The notes: a model not told the origin generated them from the sequence alone. A stretch of 64,000 nucleotides of DNA from Candidatus Amulumruptor caecigallinarius (GCA_023665575.1 JAMPDQ010000001.1:41424-105423), one strand, 5' to 3'; counted from the stretch's first letter, positions 27,383 to 36,583 are shown. Program-made: numbers and translations.

Positions 27383-28468
27383 ATGTTGAATACACTGCTT
27401 TTTAGTTTATTGTCGTTTATCACCGGGGCTTCGTCTCCCGGTGAGCCACAGAGTGCGGAGCTACTCTTTGTGGGAGATGCGATGCAGCATCAGGGACAAC
27501 TTGATGCGGCAAAGGCTGCCTCTGCCGATGGCGGATATGATTATTCCGACTGCTTCAGGCTTATCGCTCCGACAATAACGGAGGCTGATTATGCGGTATG
27601 CAATCTTGAGGTGCCGCTGGGAGGAGGCCCCGACTACAGTGGTTATCCCTGCTTTTCAGCGCCTGATTCCTATGCCGAGGCGCTGCGCGATGCGGGGTTC
27701 GATATGTTTCTCACCGCCAACAATCATTGCCTTGACCGCCGCGACAAGGCTGCCCGGCGCACACTCACAGCGCTCGACAGGATCGGAGTGGATCACATAG
27801 GCACTTATGATGATGCCGCCGACCGAGAAAAGAGAGTGCCCTTTGTAAAGGATATCAAGGGAATAAAGATTGGTTTTCTGAACTATACATATGGCACAAA
27901 CGGCATAGAGCCGACAGAGGGCGTAGAAGTGGCGCTAATAGATAAAAAGAGAATCGCCGAGGAGATAAAAAAGACACGCGAGGCAGGAGCCGAGATAATC
28001 ACTGTGGCGATTCATTGGGGGGTGGAATATGTGCTTCTGCCCAACAGAAACCAGGAGGAATTAGCACAATTTCTGATTGATAACGGTGTGGATCTGATTA
28101 TCGGCGGCCATCCGCATGTGATTCAGCCAATGAAAGTGGTGCACAATGAGAAGGAAAACAAGGATGTGCTCCTGGTGTATTCTCTTGGCAACTTTATCAG
28201 CAATATGAAGACCGGTGACACCCGCGGAGGTGCGCTCGTGAGGGCGCGGATCACCCGCGGTGCTGACGGCAGGGCGCGCTTCAGCGGTGCGGATTATGAC
28301 ACATTCCTTTCGGCCAAGCCCACCGGAGCCGGCACTAATTATCAGGTTGTGCCCTCATGGATGCCGGAGAAGATGCCGGCGGGGCAAAAAGAACATTGGA
28401 CACTGTTTGATCGCAGTGCCCAACGCATATTTGACACGTGGAACGTGGATGTTCCCCGTAAACATTGA
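27383..28468 (+). CDS. CapA-family metallophosphatase-like protein
   Basis: A 361-residue protein of the PGA_cap (CapA) family, with a calcineurin-like metal site: LLFVGDAMQHQGQLDAA (about residues 30-46), NLEVPLGG, LTANNHCLDRRDKAARRT, VAIHWGVEY and GGHPHVIQPMKVV. The N-terminal hydrophobic stretch (residues 1-18) is probably a signal peptide, so it acts in the periplasm or at the surface. Members take part in capsule polymer release or peptidoglycan-linked processes; the exact substrate is unknown here and no poly-glutamate genes adjoin. It converges on galE across a shared hairpin. Confidence 0.88.
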   Translation: MLNTLLFSLLSFITGASSPGEPQSAELLFVGDAMQHQGQLDAAKAASADGGYDYSDCFRLIAPTITEADYAVCNLEVPLGGGPDYSGYPCFSAPDSYAEALRDAGFDMFLTANNHCLDRRDKAARRTLTALDRIGVDHIGTYDDAADREKRVPFVKDIKGIKIGFLNYTYGTNGIEPTEGVEVALIDKKRIAEEIKKTREAGAEIITVAIHWGVEYVLLPNRNQEELAQFLIDNGVDLIIGGHPHVIQPMKVVHNEKENKDVLLVYSLGNFISNMKTGDTRGGALVRARITRGADGRARFSGADYDTFLSAKPTGAGTNYQVVPSWMPEKMPAGQKEHWTLFDRSAQRIFDTWNVDVPRKH

Positions 28469-28473
28469 TTTCA

Positions 28474-28521
28474 TACTCTAAGGCCTCTGCGGGGGCTGAA
28501 TTTTATGAAACGGGGCCTTAA
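28474..28521. terminator. Shared terminator-like hairpin built from a dispersed repeat
   Basis: TAAGGCC (28479-28485) pairs with GGCCTTA (28514-28520) around a 28-nt loop containing TTTTATGAAAC. It covers the end of galE (TAA at 28520-28518) and follows the CapA-like gene. Its sequence (ACTCTAAGGCC, TTTTATGAAAC) is a rearranged copy of the dispersed repeat. Confidence 0.6.
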
Positions 28522-29540
28522 CGCGGCAGCGTGCATTGCCAGGCCCATGCGTTTCGCATGGTATCCTCCACGGGAGTTGAGGCTTTCCATCCGAGCACAT
28601 TGTTGGCCTTTGCAGGATCTGCCCAGATTTTTTCAATGTCGCCTTCGCGCCGCGTCCCGATTTTATAGGGCACTTTCACTCCGGTGGCACTTTCAAAGGC
28701 ATTAATAAGCTCAAGCACGGAGAGGCCGCGGCCCGTGCCGAGATTGAAGATTTCAATGCTGTCGGAATTTTCATTGTTGAGCATTCTCTTCATGGCCACA
28801 ACGTGGGCTTCAGCCAGGTCATTCACATCAATATAGTCGCGGATGCATGATCCGTCGGGAGTGTTATAATCGTTGCCAAACACAGTCAGCTCCTTGCGGA
28901 TTCCGGCAGCTGTCTGTGTGAGATAAGGCACAAGATTCTGAGGCACACCCACCGGGAGCTCTCCAATTTTTGCCGACGGGTGGGCTCCAATCGGGTTGAA
29001 ATATCTAAGGATGATGCTTTTTATCGGAGCTCCCGAATGAATCACATCAGTGATAATTTCCTCAGAAATCTGCTTAGTGTTGCCATAGGGAGAGGTGGCA
29101 GGCTTGATGGGTGCGGATTCATCAATGGGATTTATATCCGGCTCGCCATACACGGTGCAGGATGAGGAAAACACAATTCCCTTCACTCCGAATTCAGGCA
29201 TGCATTCAAGAAGATTGAGAAGAGTGCCGAGATTGTTCCTGTAATAAAGGATAGGTTTATGCACAGATTCATTAACTGCTTTGGAGGCGGCAAAATTGAT
29301 GATGCCCTTTATCCCGGGGAAGTCTGTGAAGAGTTTGCGCAGTGTGTTGATATCAGTGCAATCACCCTCAACGAAATCGGGACGTATTCTTGTGATTGAT
29401 TCAATGCGGTCCACAACCTCCTTGTTGGAATTGGAGAGATTGTCGATAATTACCACGTCAAAGCCTGCATTCTGCAGTTGCACTGTGGTGTGCGAGCCTA
29501 TATATCCGGTTCCACCGGTCACTAATATTTTGTCTTTCAT
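28518..29540 (-). CDS. galE: UDP-glucose 4-epimerase
   Basis: A 340-residue short-chain dehydrogenase-type epimerase interconverting UDP-glucose and UDP-galactose. The start is ATG 29540 (MKDKILVTGGTGYIGSHTTV); the 32 further in-frame codons upstream run into a dispersed repeat and the neighbouring gene and are not used. NAD site: GGTGYIGS; catalytic Ser-Tyr-Lys in SSSCTVYG and SPYGNTKQ; GalE-specific NLGTGRGLSVLELINAFE near the end. It supplies UDP-galactose for envelope polysaccharides. A nucleotidyltransferase gene lies immediately upstream on the same strand. Confidence 0.96.
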   Translation of the reverse strand: MKDKILVTGGTGYIGSHTTVQLQNAGFDVVIIDNLSNSNKEVVDRIESITRIRPDFVEGDCTDINTLRKLFTDFPGIKGIINFAASKAVNESVHKPILYYRNNLGTLLNLLECMPEFGVKGIVFSSSCTVYGEPDINPIDESAPIKPATSPYGNTKQISEEIITDVIHSGAPIKSIILRYFNPIGAHPSAKIGELPVGVPQNLVPYLTQTAAGIRKELTVFGNDYNTPDGSCIRDYIDVNDLAEAHVVAMKRMLNNENSDSIEIFNLGTGRGLSVLELINAFESATGVKVPYKIGTRREGDIEKIWADPAKANNVLGWKASTPVEDTMRNAWAWQCTLPR

Positions 29541-29564
29541 GTTTGTTTCATAAATCAGGTTTCG

Positions 29565-29611
29565 CAAATTTGCGCCCCCTGCTTTAACATTTTTTGGGGA
29601 ATAGAGCCTAA
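29565..29611 (+). repeat. Dispersed palindromic repeat, core copy
   Basis: Differs from the copy at 17121-17167 at only a few positions: TTTGCGCCCCCTGCTTTAAC, then ATTTTTTGGGGAATAGAGCC. It fills the gap between galE and the nucleotidyltransferase gene and overlaps the latter's stop. Confidence 0.75.
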
Positions 29612-30513
29612 ATAAAGAGGGGGGTCGGATAGACACCTTCGTCTACGAGTTTTTTGAATTGAGTTGCAGTGGCATCGCGGTCGGCGGCATATGTTACGCC
29701 AAACCATTTGGAAGTGGTGGGAATCACTTTAAGAGTTGCTGTGCCATCGTTAATCATGTCATTCACCACGGAGGGGATATAGAATTCCGATTTCGGCTCT
29801 TTGCCATGCTCTATGAGAAAATCCACAAATTCCTTTTCCGAATAGTCGAAATAGTCGGGAGTAAAGCCCCACATGTTCATCGACACATTGGCATCTTTCG
29901 GAAATGGGATCTCCTTGCCATCGACGATCTGCGCTATGTCACCGTTTTCAAGGCGGTGTATGCCATGGCATTCATTCACACCTGTCAGGAATCCCTGCTC
30001 GTTGACATGGCAATGGCCGCGCGACACACCGCCATTCTCGCTGAGTGTGTTTTCAATATTAAAGCCCACCATGCAATATTCCCCTTTTGAATTCTGTCGG
30101 GAGTTGAGGAAATCAGCGAGCACACTGAAGCTGTCGGCGCCATAGAAGTCGTCGGCGTTAATCACTGCGAAAGGCTCATGAATGGCGTTTTTTCCGGCCA
30201 GCACGGCGTGGCCTGTGCCCCAGGGTTTTGTGCGCCGGGTGTCAATCTCAATGCCGCCCGGCACATCAGTGATGTTTTGGAACACCACTTCCACCGGCAC
30301 ATGGTTTTCATATTTGGAAATTATTTTTTCGCGAAATTCCTGTTCGAAATCGTGACGAATAACAAACACGATTTTTCCGAATCCGGCTCTGAGTGCGTCA
30401 TATACGGAATAATCCATAATTGTTTCTCCCGACGGCCCGATGCCATCGAGCTGCTTAAGGCCGCCGTAACGGCTGCCCATTCCGGCAGCGAGTATAAACA
30501 AGGTAGGTTTCAT
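29608..30513 (-). CDS. Sugar-phosphate nucleotidyltransferase family protein
   Basis: A 301-residue GT-A-fold nucleotidyltransferase with the signature FILAAGMGSRYGGLKQLDGI (residues 6-25), the metal Asp in AVINADDFYGADSF (about residue 118-131) and a C-terminal lobe. It activates a sugar phosphate or alditol phosphate as an NDP-sugar; the exact sugar is not evident, and it differs from classical GalU or RmlA. Position next to galE suggests nucleotide-sugar supply. A dispersed repeat occupies each flank. No clear promoter was found upstream. Confidence 0.85.
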   Translation of the reverse strand: MKPTLFILAAGMGSRYGGLKQLDGIGPSGETIMDYSVYDALRAGFGKIVFVIRHDFEQEFREKIISKYENHVPVEVVFQNITDVPGGIEIDTRRTKPWGTGHAVLAGKNAIHEPFAVINADDFYGADSFSVLADFLNSRQNSKGEYCMVGFNIENTLSENGGVSRGHCHVNEQGFLTGVNECHGIHRLENGDIAQIVDGKEIPFPKDANVSMNMWGFTPDYFDYSEKEFVDFLIEHGKEPKSEFYIPSVVNDMINDGTATLKVIPTTSKWFGVTYAADRDATATQFKKLVDEGVYPTPLFI

Positions 30514-30520
30514 AATTTGG

Positions 30521-30569
30521 TATTTTTTATGAGTCAGACACTAAGGTTCTGCAAGTTGGAATCTTGCAG
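30521..30569. repeat. Diverged dispersed repeat plus small hairpin
   Basis: TATTTTTTATGAGTCAGACA followed by CTAAGG is a diverged repeat arm. The adjoining CTGCAAG (30549-30555) pairs with CTTGCAG (30563-30569), a 7-bp hairpin just after the holB stop. Confidence 0.5.
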
Positions 30570-30574
30570 CAATG

Positions 30575-31708
30575 TCAAGTTGGTTTTCTGCGCAGCAGAA
30601 TGATAATCATTATATAGAGGTCGAACAGTATTAGTTTGGAGTTTCCGTTGCGTTCGATGTCGCGCCTTGCGCGGTCGATCTCCGAAAGGAAATCCTCAAT
30701 GTTGGCATGATTGATGAAGGGGGAGAATTTTGTGGAGAAATTCTCCTCTTCGGGGGTGAGCGTCACAAGCAATGGCTGCCGCAGGTTGTAAATGAAATTC
30801 TCGCGGGTCATACGAGCCATATAATTGAGAAAGCGTTGCAGCTTCTCTCTTCCGAAGGCAGCCGATTTATCGGCAAGCGTGCGCAGCCGGGCCGGTTTGC
30901 GGGCGTAGGCGGAGCGCATGATATCTTGATACATTGCGAGAAATGCGTCAGATTCCGAAGAGTCTTCACCAAATTCGTCGGCCTTTATAAGGCTACCCTC
31001 GCATAATGGGGCATATCTGTCGGCCATTTGTTGTCCGAAATGGTGCACATCCTGCAGATACGCGCTGATTTCCCGGTCGGATATGCGGCCTGCATGGAAG
31101 CGTTGCACACGCGAAAAGATAGTGGGGAGGAGCATAAGCTCATTGTTGCACACCATCACAAATGTGGTGCCGGGCGAAGGTTCCTCAATCACTTTCAGAA
31201 GTTTGTTGGCAGCCTCTGTGCGAAATCTTTCGGGAAGCCAGATCAGGAAAATCTTTCTTGGCGACATGAAAGATGGATATGCATCGGAGCGGATGATATT
31301 GTCGGCTTCGTTCACATAAATTGACGGTTGGGAATTTCCGGCATTAATGATTTCAAGCCAACGCTCCTCAGGCATGGAGGGATATTTTCTGAGCATTTCA
31401 AGCCAGTGCTCAGTTTCATCGTCAGAAATGCAACGGTTTTCCTTCTCACTTTTCACTATCGGGAAAATGAAATGCAGGTCGGGATGGCTCAGCGACTCAT
31501 GCATTTTGCAGCTTTTGCACACGCCGCAGGGCTCGCCGTTGGCGGGATGTTCGCAATGCAGATATTGGGCATAAGCCCGGGCCAGCAGCATCTTGCCGGC
31601 CCCGGCCGGCCCCGACAACATGAGTGCATGCGGCACATGGCCGGAATCCACAAGGCTTCTGAGTGCTGATTTAGTGTGTTCGTTTCCGGGTATGTCGCTG
31701 AATCTCAT
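30575..31708 (-). CDS. holB: DNA polymerase III delta-prime subunit
   Basis: A 377-residue clamp-loader ATPase-like subunit. The start is ATG 31708 (MRFSDIPGNEHTKSALRSLV), where homology begins; an upstream in-frame Met would add 14 unconserved residues. AAA+ P-loop region: LSGPAGAGKMLLARAY (about residues 43-58), with GKM in place of GKT/S. The zinc module C-x8-C-x2-C-x2-C is in CEHPANGEPCGVCKSC. The sensor-1 and arginine-finger part includes TFVMVCNNELMLLPTIFSR. It loads the sliding clamp with DnaX and HolA. It is divergent from the AddB-like gene. Confidence 0.92.
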   Translation of the reverse strand: MRFSDIPGNEHTKSALRSLVDSGHVPHALMLSGPAGAGKMLLARAYAQYLHCEHPANGEPCGVCKSCKMHESLSHPDLHFIFPIVKSEKENRCISDDETEHWLEMLRKYPSMPEERWLEIINAGNSQPSIYVNEADNIIRSDAYPSFMSPRKIFLIWLPERFRTEAANKLLKVIEEPSPGTTFVMVCNNELMLLPTIFSRVQRFHAGRISDREISAYLQDVHHFGQQMADRYAPLCEGSLIKADEFGEDSSESDAFLAMYQDIMRSAYARKPARLRTLADKSAAFGREKLQRFLNYMARMTRENFIYNLRQPLLVTLTPEEENFSTKFSPFINHANIEDFLSEIDRARRDIERNGNSKLILFDLYIMIIILLRRKPT

Positions 31709-31760
31709 AGGTGTATGTAATGATTTGAATAACGGGGGAACCGGTTGCATCCGTCATATA

Positions 31761-31768
31761 CAAAATTA
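31761..31768 (-). promoter_or_regulatory. -7 element for holB
   Basis: TAATTTTG on the minus strand, about 53 nt before the holB ATG. The -33 position has only a partial match. Confidence 0.45.
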
Positions 31769-31801
31769 GCTTAATTTTATTTCAATACCAATTTTTTTTA
31801 T

Positions 31802-31809
31802 TATTTTTG
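31802..31809 (+). promoter_or_regulatory. -7 element for the AddB-like gene
   Basis: TATTTTTG; the predicted start falls near 31816, directly before a tandem repeat, so the repeat would make up most of the leader. Confidence 0.45.
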
Positions 31810-31817
31810 AACCCCTT

Positions 31818-31855
31818 CACTCATCCACTCATCCACTCATCCACTCATCCACTCA
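31818..31855 (+). repeat. 8-bp tandem repeat before the AddB-like gene
   Basis: CACTCATC repeated four times plus a partial fifth unit (CACTCA). It ends 8 nt before the ATG at 31864. Copy-number change would alter spacing in the leader and, since 8 is not a multiple of 3, would shift any frame starting upstream. Confidence 0.85.
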
Positions 31856-31863
31856 CAACTGCA

Positions 31864-34800
31864 ATGGACTCATTTCTCGGTGCGCTCGCAAAGGCCTATT
31901 CTTCAAAGTATGACGATTTGTCGCAAATGTGTTTTGTATTCCCAAACAAAAGAGCCGGCACTTTTTTTCTGAAAAGATTGTCGGAGGCTGTTGGCAACAA
32001 AACAATTCTGGCGCCGCGCGTGATGAGTGTGCTTGAGTTTGTGATGAATGTGGGTGGGCGCATACCCGATTCACGCATCGACTTGCTCTTCAGGCTCTAC
32101 AAGCTATATCGCCGGCGTGTGGGGAGCCGCAGCAATGCTGAAAATGATGACCTGGTGGATTTCGACCGCTTTGCACCATGGGGAGAGATTCTGATTGAAG
32201 ATTTCAGTGAAGTGGAGCAATATGGTGTTGACTCATCGCAGATTTTCCAAAATGTGAGAGATCTTAACAATATTGCCTCTAATTTTCTCACTCCGGAGCA
32301 GGTGAAAGTGATAGAACGATATTTCGGCTATTCGCCGGCGGTGTCAGATGTGGAGCGTTTCTGGAGAAGTGTTTACGACGACGATGCGGAGACAAAGGGG
32401 AAGCTGTCGCGCAGATTTGTGCAGCTGTGGGCATTGATGCCCGAGCTGTTTGAAGATTTGAAGGCCGACCTGGAGGCGTCGGGGCTATGCTTGCCGGGAA
32501 GCGGATTCCGTCTCGCCCTTGAGGAAATATGCGGGCGCGGACGTGACGCCATTCCATTTTCAAAAGTGGTTATGGCCGGATTCAATTCCCTGTCGACAAC
32601 GGAATCCCGGATATTTGAAGAGCTGCAGAAGATGAAAGGCAACGACGGGCTTCCCTTCTGCGATTTCCATTGGGATTTGCCGGGTCCGGTGCTTGGCGAC
32701 ACCTCTGATGTTGTGGCCGCTGCCGTGAAGACGATGCGGCGGCTGCGAAAAAATTTTCCCGAGCCGGTGTGGAGTGCTCCTTACATGGAAAAGGCGAAAG
32801 TTGACACTATGCCCGAGAAGATAGAGATTGTGGCTTCTCCATCGAATTCGGCACAAACAAAGATAGCCGCCGGGGTGGCCGGTAAATGGCTGGAGAAATT
32901 TGGGGAGAAAAAGATAGATGATGCGCGCATGGCAATAGTGGTGCCTGATGAAAGCCTGCTTCTTCCTCTTGTGCATTCGCTGCCGGAGAATATGAAGTCG
33001 GTCAATCTGACAATGGGCTATTCCATGCGCTACACTGCGATGTCATCACTGATATATCATCTGCGCCGGCTTTTTGCACGCAAGTCGGGCAGCGGACTCA
33101 GCTCCACTTTTCATCATGCCGACCTCGACCTTTTTCTGTCGCATCCTCTTGTGCATTTTATTGCCGGCAGTGGAAATATAAACAGGCTGAAAGGGGAGAT
33201 TCGCGACTCTCACAGAATCCGGGTGCCACTGCAGGCGATCGCTAAGGCGTCGCAGCCGCTGGCCAACATGCTGGGATTTGTGCCGGCAAACGCCGGCGCC
33301 TCGGAGGCGGCCGACTATCTTGCGGAAGTGCTCGACATGATTGACGCCGCGCTTGCGGCCGGTGGCTCCGGCGTGGCTCAAAACGGGATGAATACGAATC
33401 TGGAAAGATCGCATGTGCAGACATACCGGATTGCGCTTAACCGGCTGCGTGATGCCATGGAGGAGCATGATGTGAATATGCGTCCATCGAGCGTGTTTTA
33501 TCTTACAGACAGACTGTTATCGGGAGAAAGCGTCACATTCAAGGGGGAGCCTCTCGCCGGCCTGCAGGTGATGGGGCTGCTTGAGACGCGCGGCCTTGAT
33601 TTTGACCATCTTGTCATCATGTCGATGAACGACAAAATAATGCCCTCCAAAACGCGCAAGCGCACCTATATCCCCGACTCGTTGCGCCGCGGCTACGGAC
33701 TGCCGCTGGCTGTGCAGGGGGAGGAGCTTTTTACCTATTATTTCTATCATCTTCTTGCAAGGGCGAAAGATGTCACCCTTATTTATGATTCGCGAGCCGG
33801 TGAGGGGATGCGCTCTGGGGGAAAATCGCGATTTATTTATCAGCTTGAATATCTGCATCCTTCCGCAGGAATTAGACATGCAGACTATCAGTTTAAGCTC
33901 ACTTCCGGATCCACTGAGGGAGAGCGTGTGGTGAAGGATGAACAGGTGATGCGCGAGCTTGGAAACTTCAAAAAAATTGAAAACGGATGGAACCTGTCGT
34001 CTTCGGCGCTGATGAAATATACGAGCTGCAAGCTCAAGTTTTATCTCGAGGTGGTGAAAGGGATAAAAGACAGTGAGAGCGATAAAGATTATATAGATGC
34101 CATAGCGCAGGGCAACATTGTGCATCGCACCATGCAGAATCTGTATGTTGAGAAATCGAAGCAGAAGAAATTTCTCAACCCGGCAATAAGAATTGACCGA
34201 AAATTTCTGGAAGGAATCCTGAATGATCCCCAAAAAATCAGACGCGAGGTGAGGCGTGCCGTCAACAGTGAGCATTATAAGCTGAAGGGAGATGATATTG
34301 ACAGACCGTTGCCGGTGTCGTCGGAGCTGATAGCCGCGCGCCTGGCAAGGCAGGTGGAGGATGTGGTGCGCCATGACATAGAGCTTGCCCCTTTTGAGCT
34401 GCTGGGAGTGGAGTTTGGTCGTGCCACGCGACTGAAAGTCAGCAACACGCTGGAGGTGAATTTCAAATATACCTTCGACCGTGTGGATCGTGTGAACGGA
34501 AAAATAAGGATTGTGGATTATAAGACGGGTTCATCACACGTCAGTGCGCTGGATGTTGAGGATTTCTTCAACGGCTGGTATGATGCCAAATATGGCATGC
34601 AGCTGATGATTTATGCCTTGCTGCTTGAACGCCAGATATTTGATGAGACGGGAGAGGATGTCGGTGATGTTGAGATGGTGATTTATGATGTCAACACAAT
34701 CGCGCAGGCCGGCCCTGTGAAGCCGAGCTATATTCCGGGTTATAGCAGAGAGTCCGAAGAGAAGCCCGACACAAAGCAGAAACATGTGATAGAGGGTTTG

Positions 34801-34950
34801 CGCGAATGCGAGGCTATGTTCATGCCGCGTGTGAATGCCATTATAGAGGAGATTTTTGATGCAGACATTGATTTCACCCCCACGGAAGACAAATCAAACT
34901 GCCGCTATTGCTATCTCAAGGGATTGTGCAATAACGATTCAGACGACTGA
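31864..34950 (+). CDS. AddB-like PD-(D/E)XK nuclease/inactive helicase
   Basis: A 1028-residue protein resembling the AddB subunit of AddAB double-strand-break repair nucleases. The N-terminal part (CFVFPNKRAGTFFLKRLSE) has a helicase-like fold lacking a proper GKT Walker A. The C-terminal nuclease shows IRIVDYKTGSS (the D-x-K catalytic motif) and four cysteines for an iron-sulfur cluster: one in YTSCKLKFYL and three in SNCRYCYLKGLC near the end. The start is ATG 31864; the in-frame TTG at 31807 would translate the tandem repeat. The partner AddA-like helicase is not in this window. Confidence 0.88.
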   Translation: MDSFLGALAKAYSSKYDDLSQMCFVFPNKRAGTFFLKRLSEAVGNKTILAPRVMSVLEFVMNVGGRIPDSRIDLLFRLYKLYRRRVGSRSNAENDDLVDFDRFAPWGEILIEDFSEVEQYGVDSSQIFQNVRDLNNIASNFLTPEQVKVIERYFGYSPAVSDVERFWRSVYDDDAETKGKLSRRFVQLWALMPELFEDLKADLEASGLCLPGSGFRLALEEICGRGRDAIPFSKVVMAGFNSLSTTESRIFEELQKMKGNDGLPFCDFHWDLPGPVLGDTSDVVAAAVKTMRRLRKNFPEPVWSAPYMEKAKVDTMPEKIEIVASPSNSAQTKIAAGVAGKWLEKFGEKKIDDARMAIVVPDESLLLPLVHSLPENMKSVNLTMGYSMRYTAMSSLIYHLRRLFARKSGSGLSSTFHHADLDLFLSHPLVHFIAGSGNINRLKGEIRDSHRIRVPLQAIAKASQPLANMLGFVPANAGASEAADYLAEVLDMIDAALAAGGSGVAQNGMNTNLERSHVQTYRIALNRLRDAMEEHDVNMRPSSVFYLTDRLLSGESVTFKGEPLAGLQVMGLLETRGLDFDHLVIMSMNDKIMPSKTRKRTYIPDSLRRGYGLPLAVQGEELFTYYFYHLLARAKDVTLIYDSRAGEGMRSGGKSRFIYQLEYLHPSAGIRHADYQFKLTSGSTEGERVVKDEQVMRELGNFKKIENGWNLSSSALMKYTSCKLKFYLEVVKGIKDSESDKDYIDAIAQGNIVHRTMQNLYVEKSKQKKFLNPAIRIDRKFLEGILNDPQKIRREVRRAVNSEHYKLKGDDIDRPLPVSSELIAARLARQVEDVVRHDIELAPFELLGVEFGRATRLKVSNTLEVNFKYTFDRVDRVNGKIRIVDYKTGSSHVSALDVEDFFNGWYDAKYGMQLMIYALLLERQIFDETGEDVGDVEMVIYDVNTIAQAGPVKPSYIPGYSRESEEKPDTKQKHVIEGLRECEAMFMPRVNAIIEEIFDADIDFTPTEDKSNCRYCYLKGLCNNDSDD

Positions 34951-34973
34951 AGGGGAATTGGGCCTTAGTCTGA

Positions 34974-35537
34974 TCAGCCGTTGAAATGAGTCATGGCGAA
35001 ATCCGGGCCCGAGAGGCAGAAGGCTTTCACTGCGTCAGCGGCACGCCCGAGTATTTCAGGCAGCTGCTTCATCTCTTCCGGGGGGAATTCTCCGAGCACA
35101 TAATCGATTTGCGCCCCCTTTGGGAAGCCGTTACCCACGCCAATGCGCAGACGCGCATAGTTGGAGGTTCCGAGTTGCCCGTTGATGTTTTTCAATCCGT
35201 TGTGGCCGGCGTCTGACCCCTTTTTGCGCATTCTTATGGAGCCGAACGGGATGGCGAGGTCGTCAACCACCACCAACAGATTCTCCAGCGGCATCTTCTC
35301 ATGATTCATCCAGTATCTCACGGCCACTCCGCTGAGGTTCATGAAAGTGGAGGGTTTCAACAGAATAAGTTCACAATTTTTTTCGCGCACAATTGCGATG
35401 TCGCCATAGCGTTTTGATGTGAAATCCACATTGGCGTCGGAGGCAATTTTGTCGGCCACCATAAATCCGGCGTTATGCCTTGTGTTAACATATTCGGGAG
35501 CCATATTTCCGAGGCAAGTGATAAGGAATCTCTTCAT
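34974..35537 (-). CDS. pth: Peptidyl-tRNA hydrolase
   Basis: A 187-residue enzyme that frees tRNA from peptidyl-tRNA dropped off ribosomes. Start chosen at ATG 35537 (MKRFLITCLGNMAPEYVNTR); a Met four codons earlier is possible. The catalytic His is in NTRHNAGFMVAD (about residue 21), with Asn and Asp partners in KPSTFMNLSG and VVDDLAIPFGSIRMRKKGSD, and GHNGLKNI follows. The genes rplY and pth lie in tandem, as in many bacteria, but a strong terminator sits between them. Confidence 0.96.
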   Translation of the reverse strand: MKRFLITCLGNMAPEYVNTRHNAGFMVADKIASDANVDFTSKRYGDIAIVREKNCELILLKPSTFMNLSGVAVRYWMNHEKMPLENLLVVVDDLAIPFGSIRMRKKGSDAGHNGLKNINGQLGTSNYARLRIGVGNGFPKGAQIDYVLGEFPPEEMKQLPEILGRAADAVKAFCLSGPDFAMTHFNG

Positions 35538-35591
35538 TTCAGCAGGCAATAAAAGATAAATAGAGTTAAATTAAATAGGATTATAAATCAA

Positions 35592-35627
35592 AAGATGCAT
35601 CATGCCGGGGTTGGCATGATGCATCTT
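35592..35627 (-). terminator. Terminator of rplY
   Basis: A perfect 15-bp stem AAGATGCATCATGCC / GGCATGATGCATCTT with a 6-nt loop, followed on the minus strand by TTGATTTATAA. Confidence 0.9.
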
Positions 35628-35643
35628 GTATAGGGAGTCAGTG

Positions 35644-36297
35644 TTATGCGTTTTCAGCTTTGGCGGCGGCACCACGTGCGGCGCGGGTGAGCTGCACGGC
35701 GCATACCACAGCGTTCTTGGCGTTCATCAGCTCGAGACCCTCGAAGTGGAGGTCGCCAACGGCCATAGACTTGCCGAGGCCGAGGTGGTCAACATTGATC
35801 ACGAGTCTTTCGGGGATTTCTGAATAAACGGCTTTCACTTTGAGTTTGCGCATAGAAAGGGTGAGCTTACCACCGGCTTTTACACCTTCGGCGTGACCTT
35901 CAATCTGAACGGGCACTTCCATTATAATCGGCTTGTCGGGATAAACTTGGAGGAAGTCGATGTGGAGCAGGGTGTCCTTTACGGGCTGAAACTGGAGCTC
36001 TTTCATCACAGCCTTAACCTCTTCGCCATTGATGTTGATGTCAACTTCAAAGATGTCGGGAGTGTAAACGAGTTTGCGCACATCCTCCTGAGTCACATAG
36101 ATGTCAGTGGTGATGATGCCACGCTTGTCGTCGAGATTCACGAGTTTCTGACCCTCTTTGAGAGTTCCGTTGTAGGGGAGCTCCACGAGTTCTCCACCAT
36201 TAATCACTGCGGGGATTTTACCCTCCTTGCGCAAAGCCTTTACGGCTTTCTTGCCGAGCTCCGTGCGGGGCCGGGCGTTAAGTTGGAATTTCTTCAT
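35644..36297 (-). CDS. rplY: Ribosomal protein L25 (Ctc form)
   Basis: A 217-residue L25/general-stress-protein Ctc that binds 5S rRNA in the large subunit. The N-terminal L25 domain (residues 1-95: FQLNARPRTELGKKAVKALR) is followed by the TL5-type C-terminal beta domain, which makes the protein much longer than E. coli L25. The tail is Ala-rich (RAARGAAAKAENA). It is preceded by a -7 element at 36419-36412 and a leader of about 110 nt, and ends at a strong terminator. Confidence 0.96.
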   Translation of the reverse strand: MKKFQLNARPRTELGKKAVKALRKEGKIPAVINGGELVELPYNGTLKEGQKLVNLDDKRGIITTDIYVTQEDVRKLVYTPDIFEVDININGEEVKAVMKELQFQPVKDTLLHIDFLQVYPDKPIIMEVPVQIEGHAEGVKAGGKLTLSMRKLKVKAVYSEIPERLVINVDHLGLGKSMAVGDLHFEGLELMNAKNAVVCAVQLTRAARGAAAKAENA

Positions 36298-36411
36298 TGT
36301 TTTTGTTTGTGTTACTCAAAATAAGTTTGCTCCGTGCAATCTGCGCGGGGAGCGGGCAGTTGCCAACGAATTTCCCATCACACTTTGTGCCTAAAGCGGC
36401 GCAAAGATAGC

Positions 36412-36419
36412 AAATTATT
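36412..36419 (-). promoter_or_regulatory. -7 element for rplY
   Basis: TATCTTTG on the minus strand; the -33 position shows CTTG instead of TTTG at about 20 nt distance. Confidence 0.5.
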
Positions 36420-36483
36420 CGCAATTGTCAAAATTTTTCAAGGGGCGTGCCACCATATGCGTGTCATAATCCGTGGGAAAGAA

Positions 36484-36521
36484 GCCGCCCGGGAATCTGC
36501 GGTTTCAGATTTCCGGGCGGC
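36484..36521 (-). terminator. Strong hairpin after the giant secreted-protein gene
   Basis: A 16-bp stem (36484-36499 with 36506-36521, one G-U pair) with a 6-nt loop, followed on the minus strand by TTCTTTCCC. A second, 8-bp hairpin GTGTGCTC/GAGCACGC (36529-36547) stands between it and the gene's stop and is followed by TTTT on the plus strand. Confidence 0.75.
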
Positions 36522-36583
36522 GGTCGGTGTGTGCTCCGGGAGCACGCTTTTCTATGAATTTCTATTTATTCATCTCGCATCAA

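Noticed and set aside
28474..28521. Attachment site of a mobile island
   Set aside because: The inverted repeats fit the dispersed repeat and a terminator, and no integrase or direct repeat flank is present.
31818..31855. Possible CRISPR-like array
   Set aside because: Units are 8 bp with no spacers; it is a simple tandem repeat.
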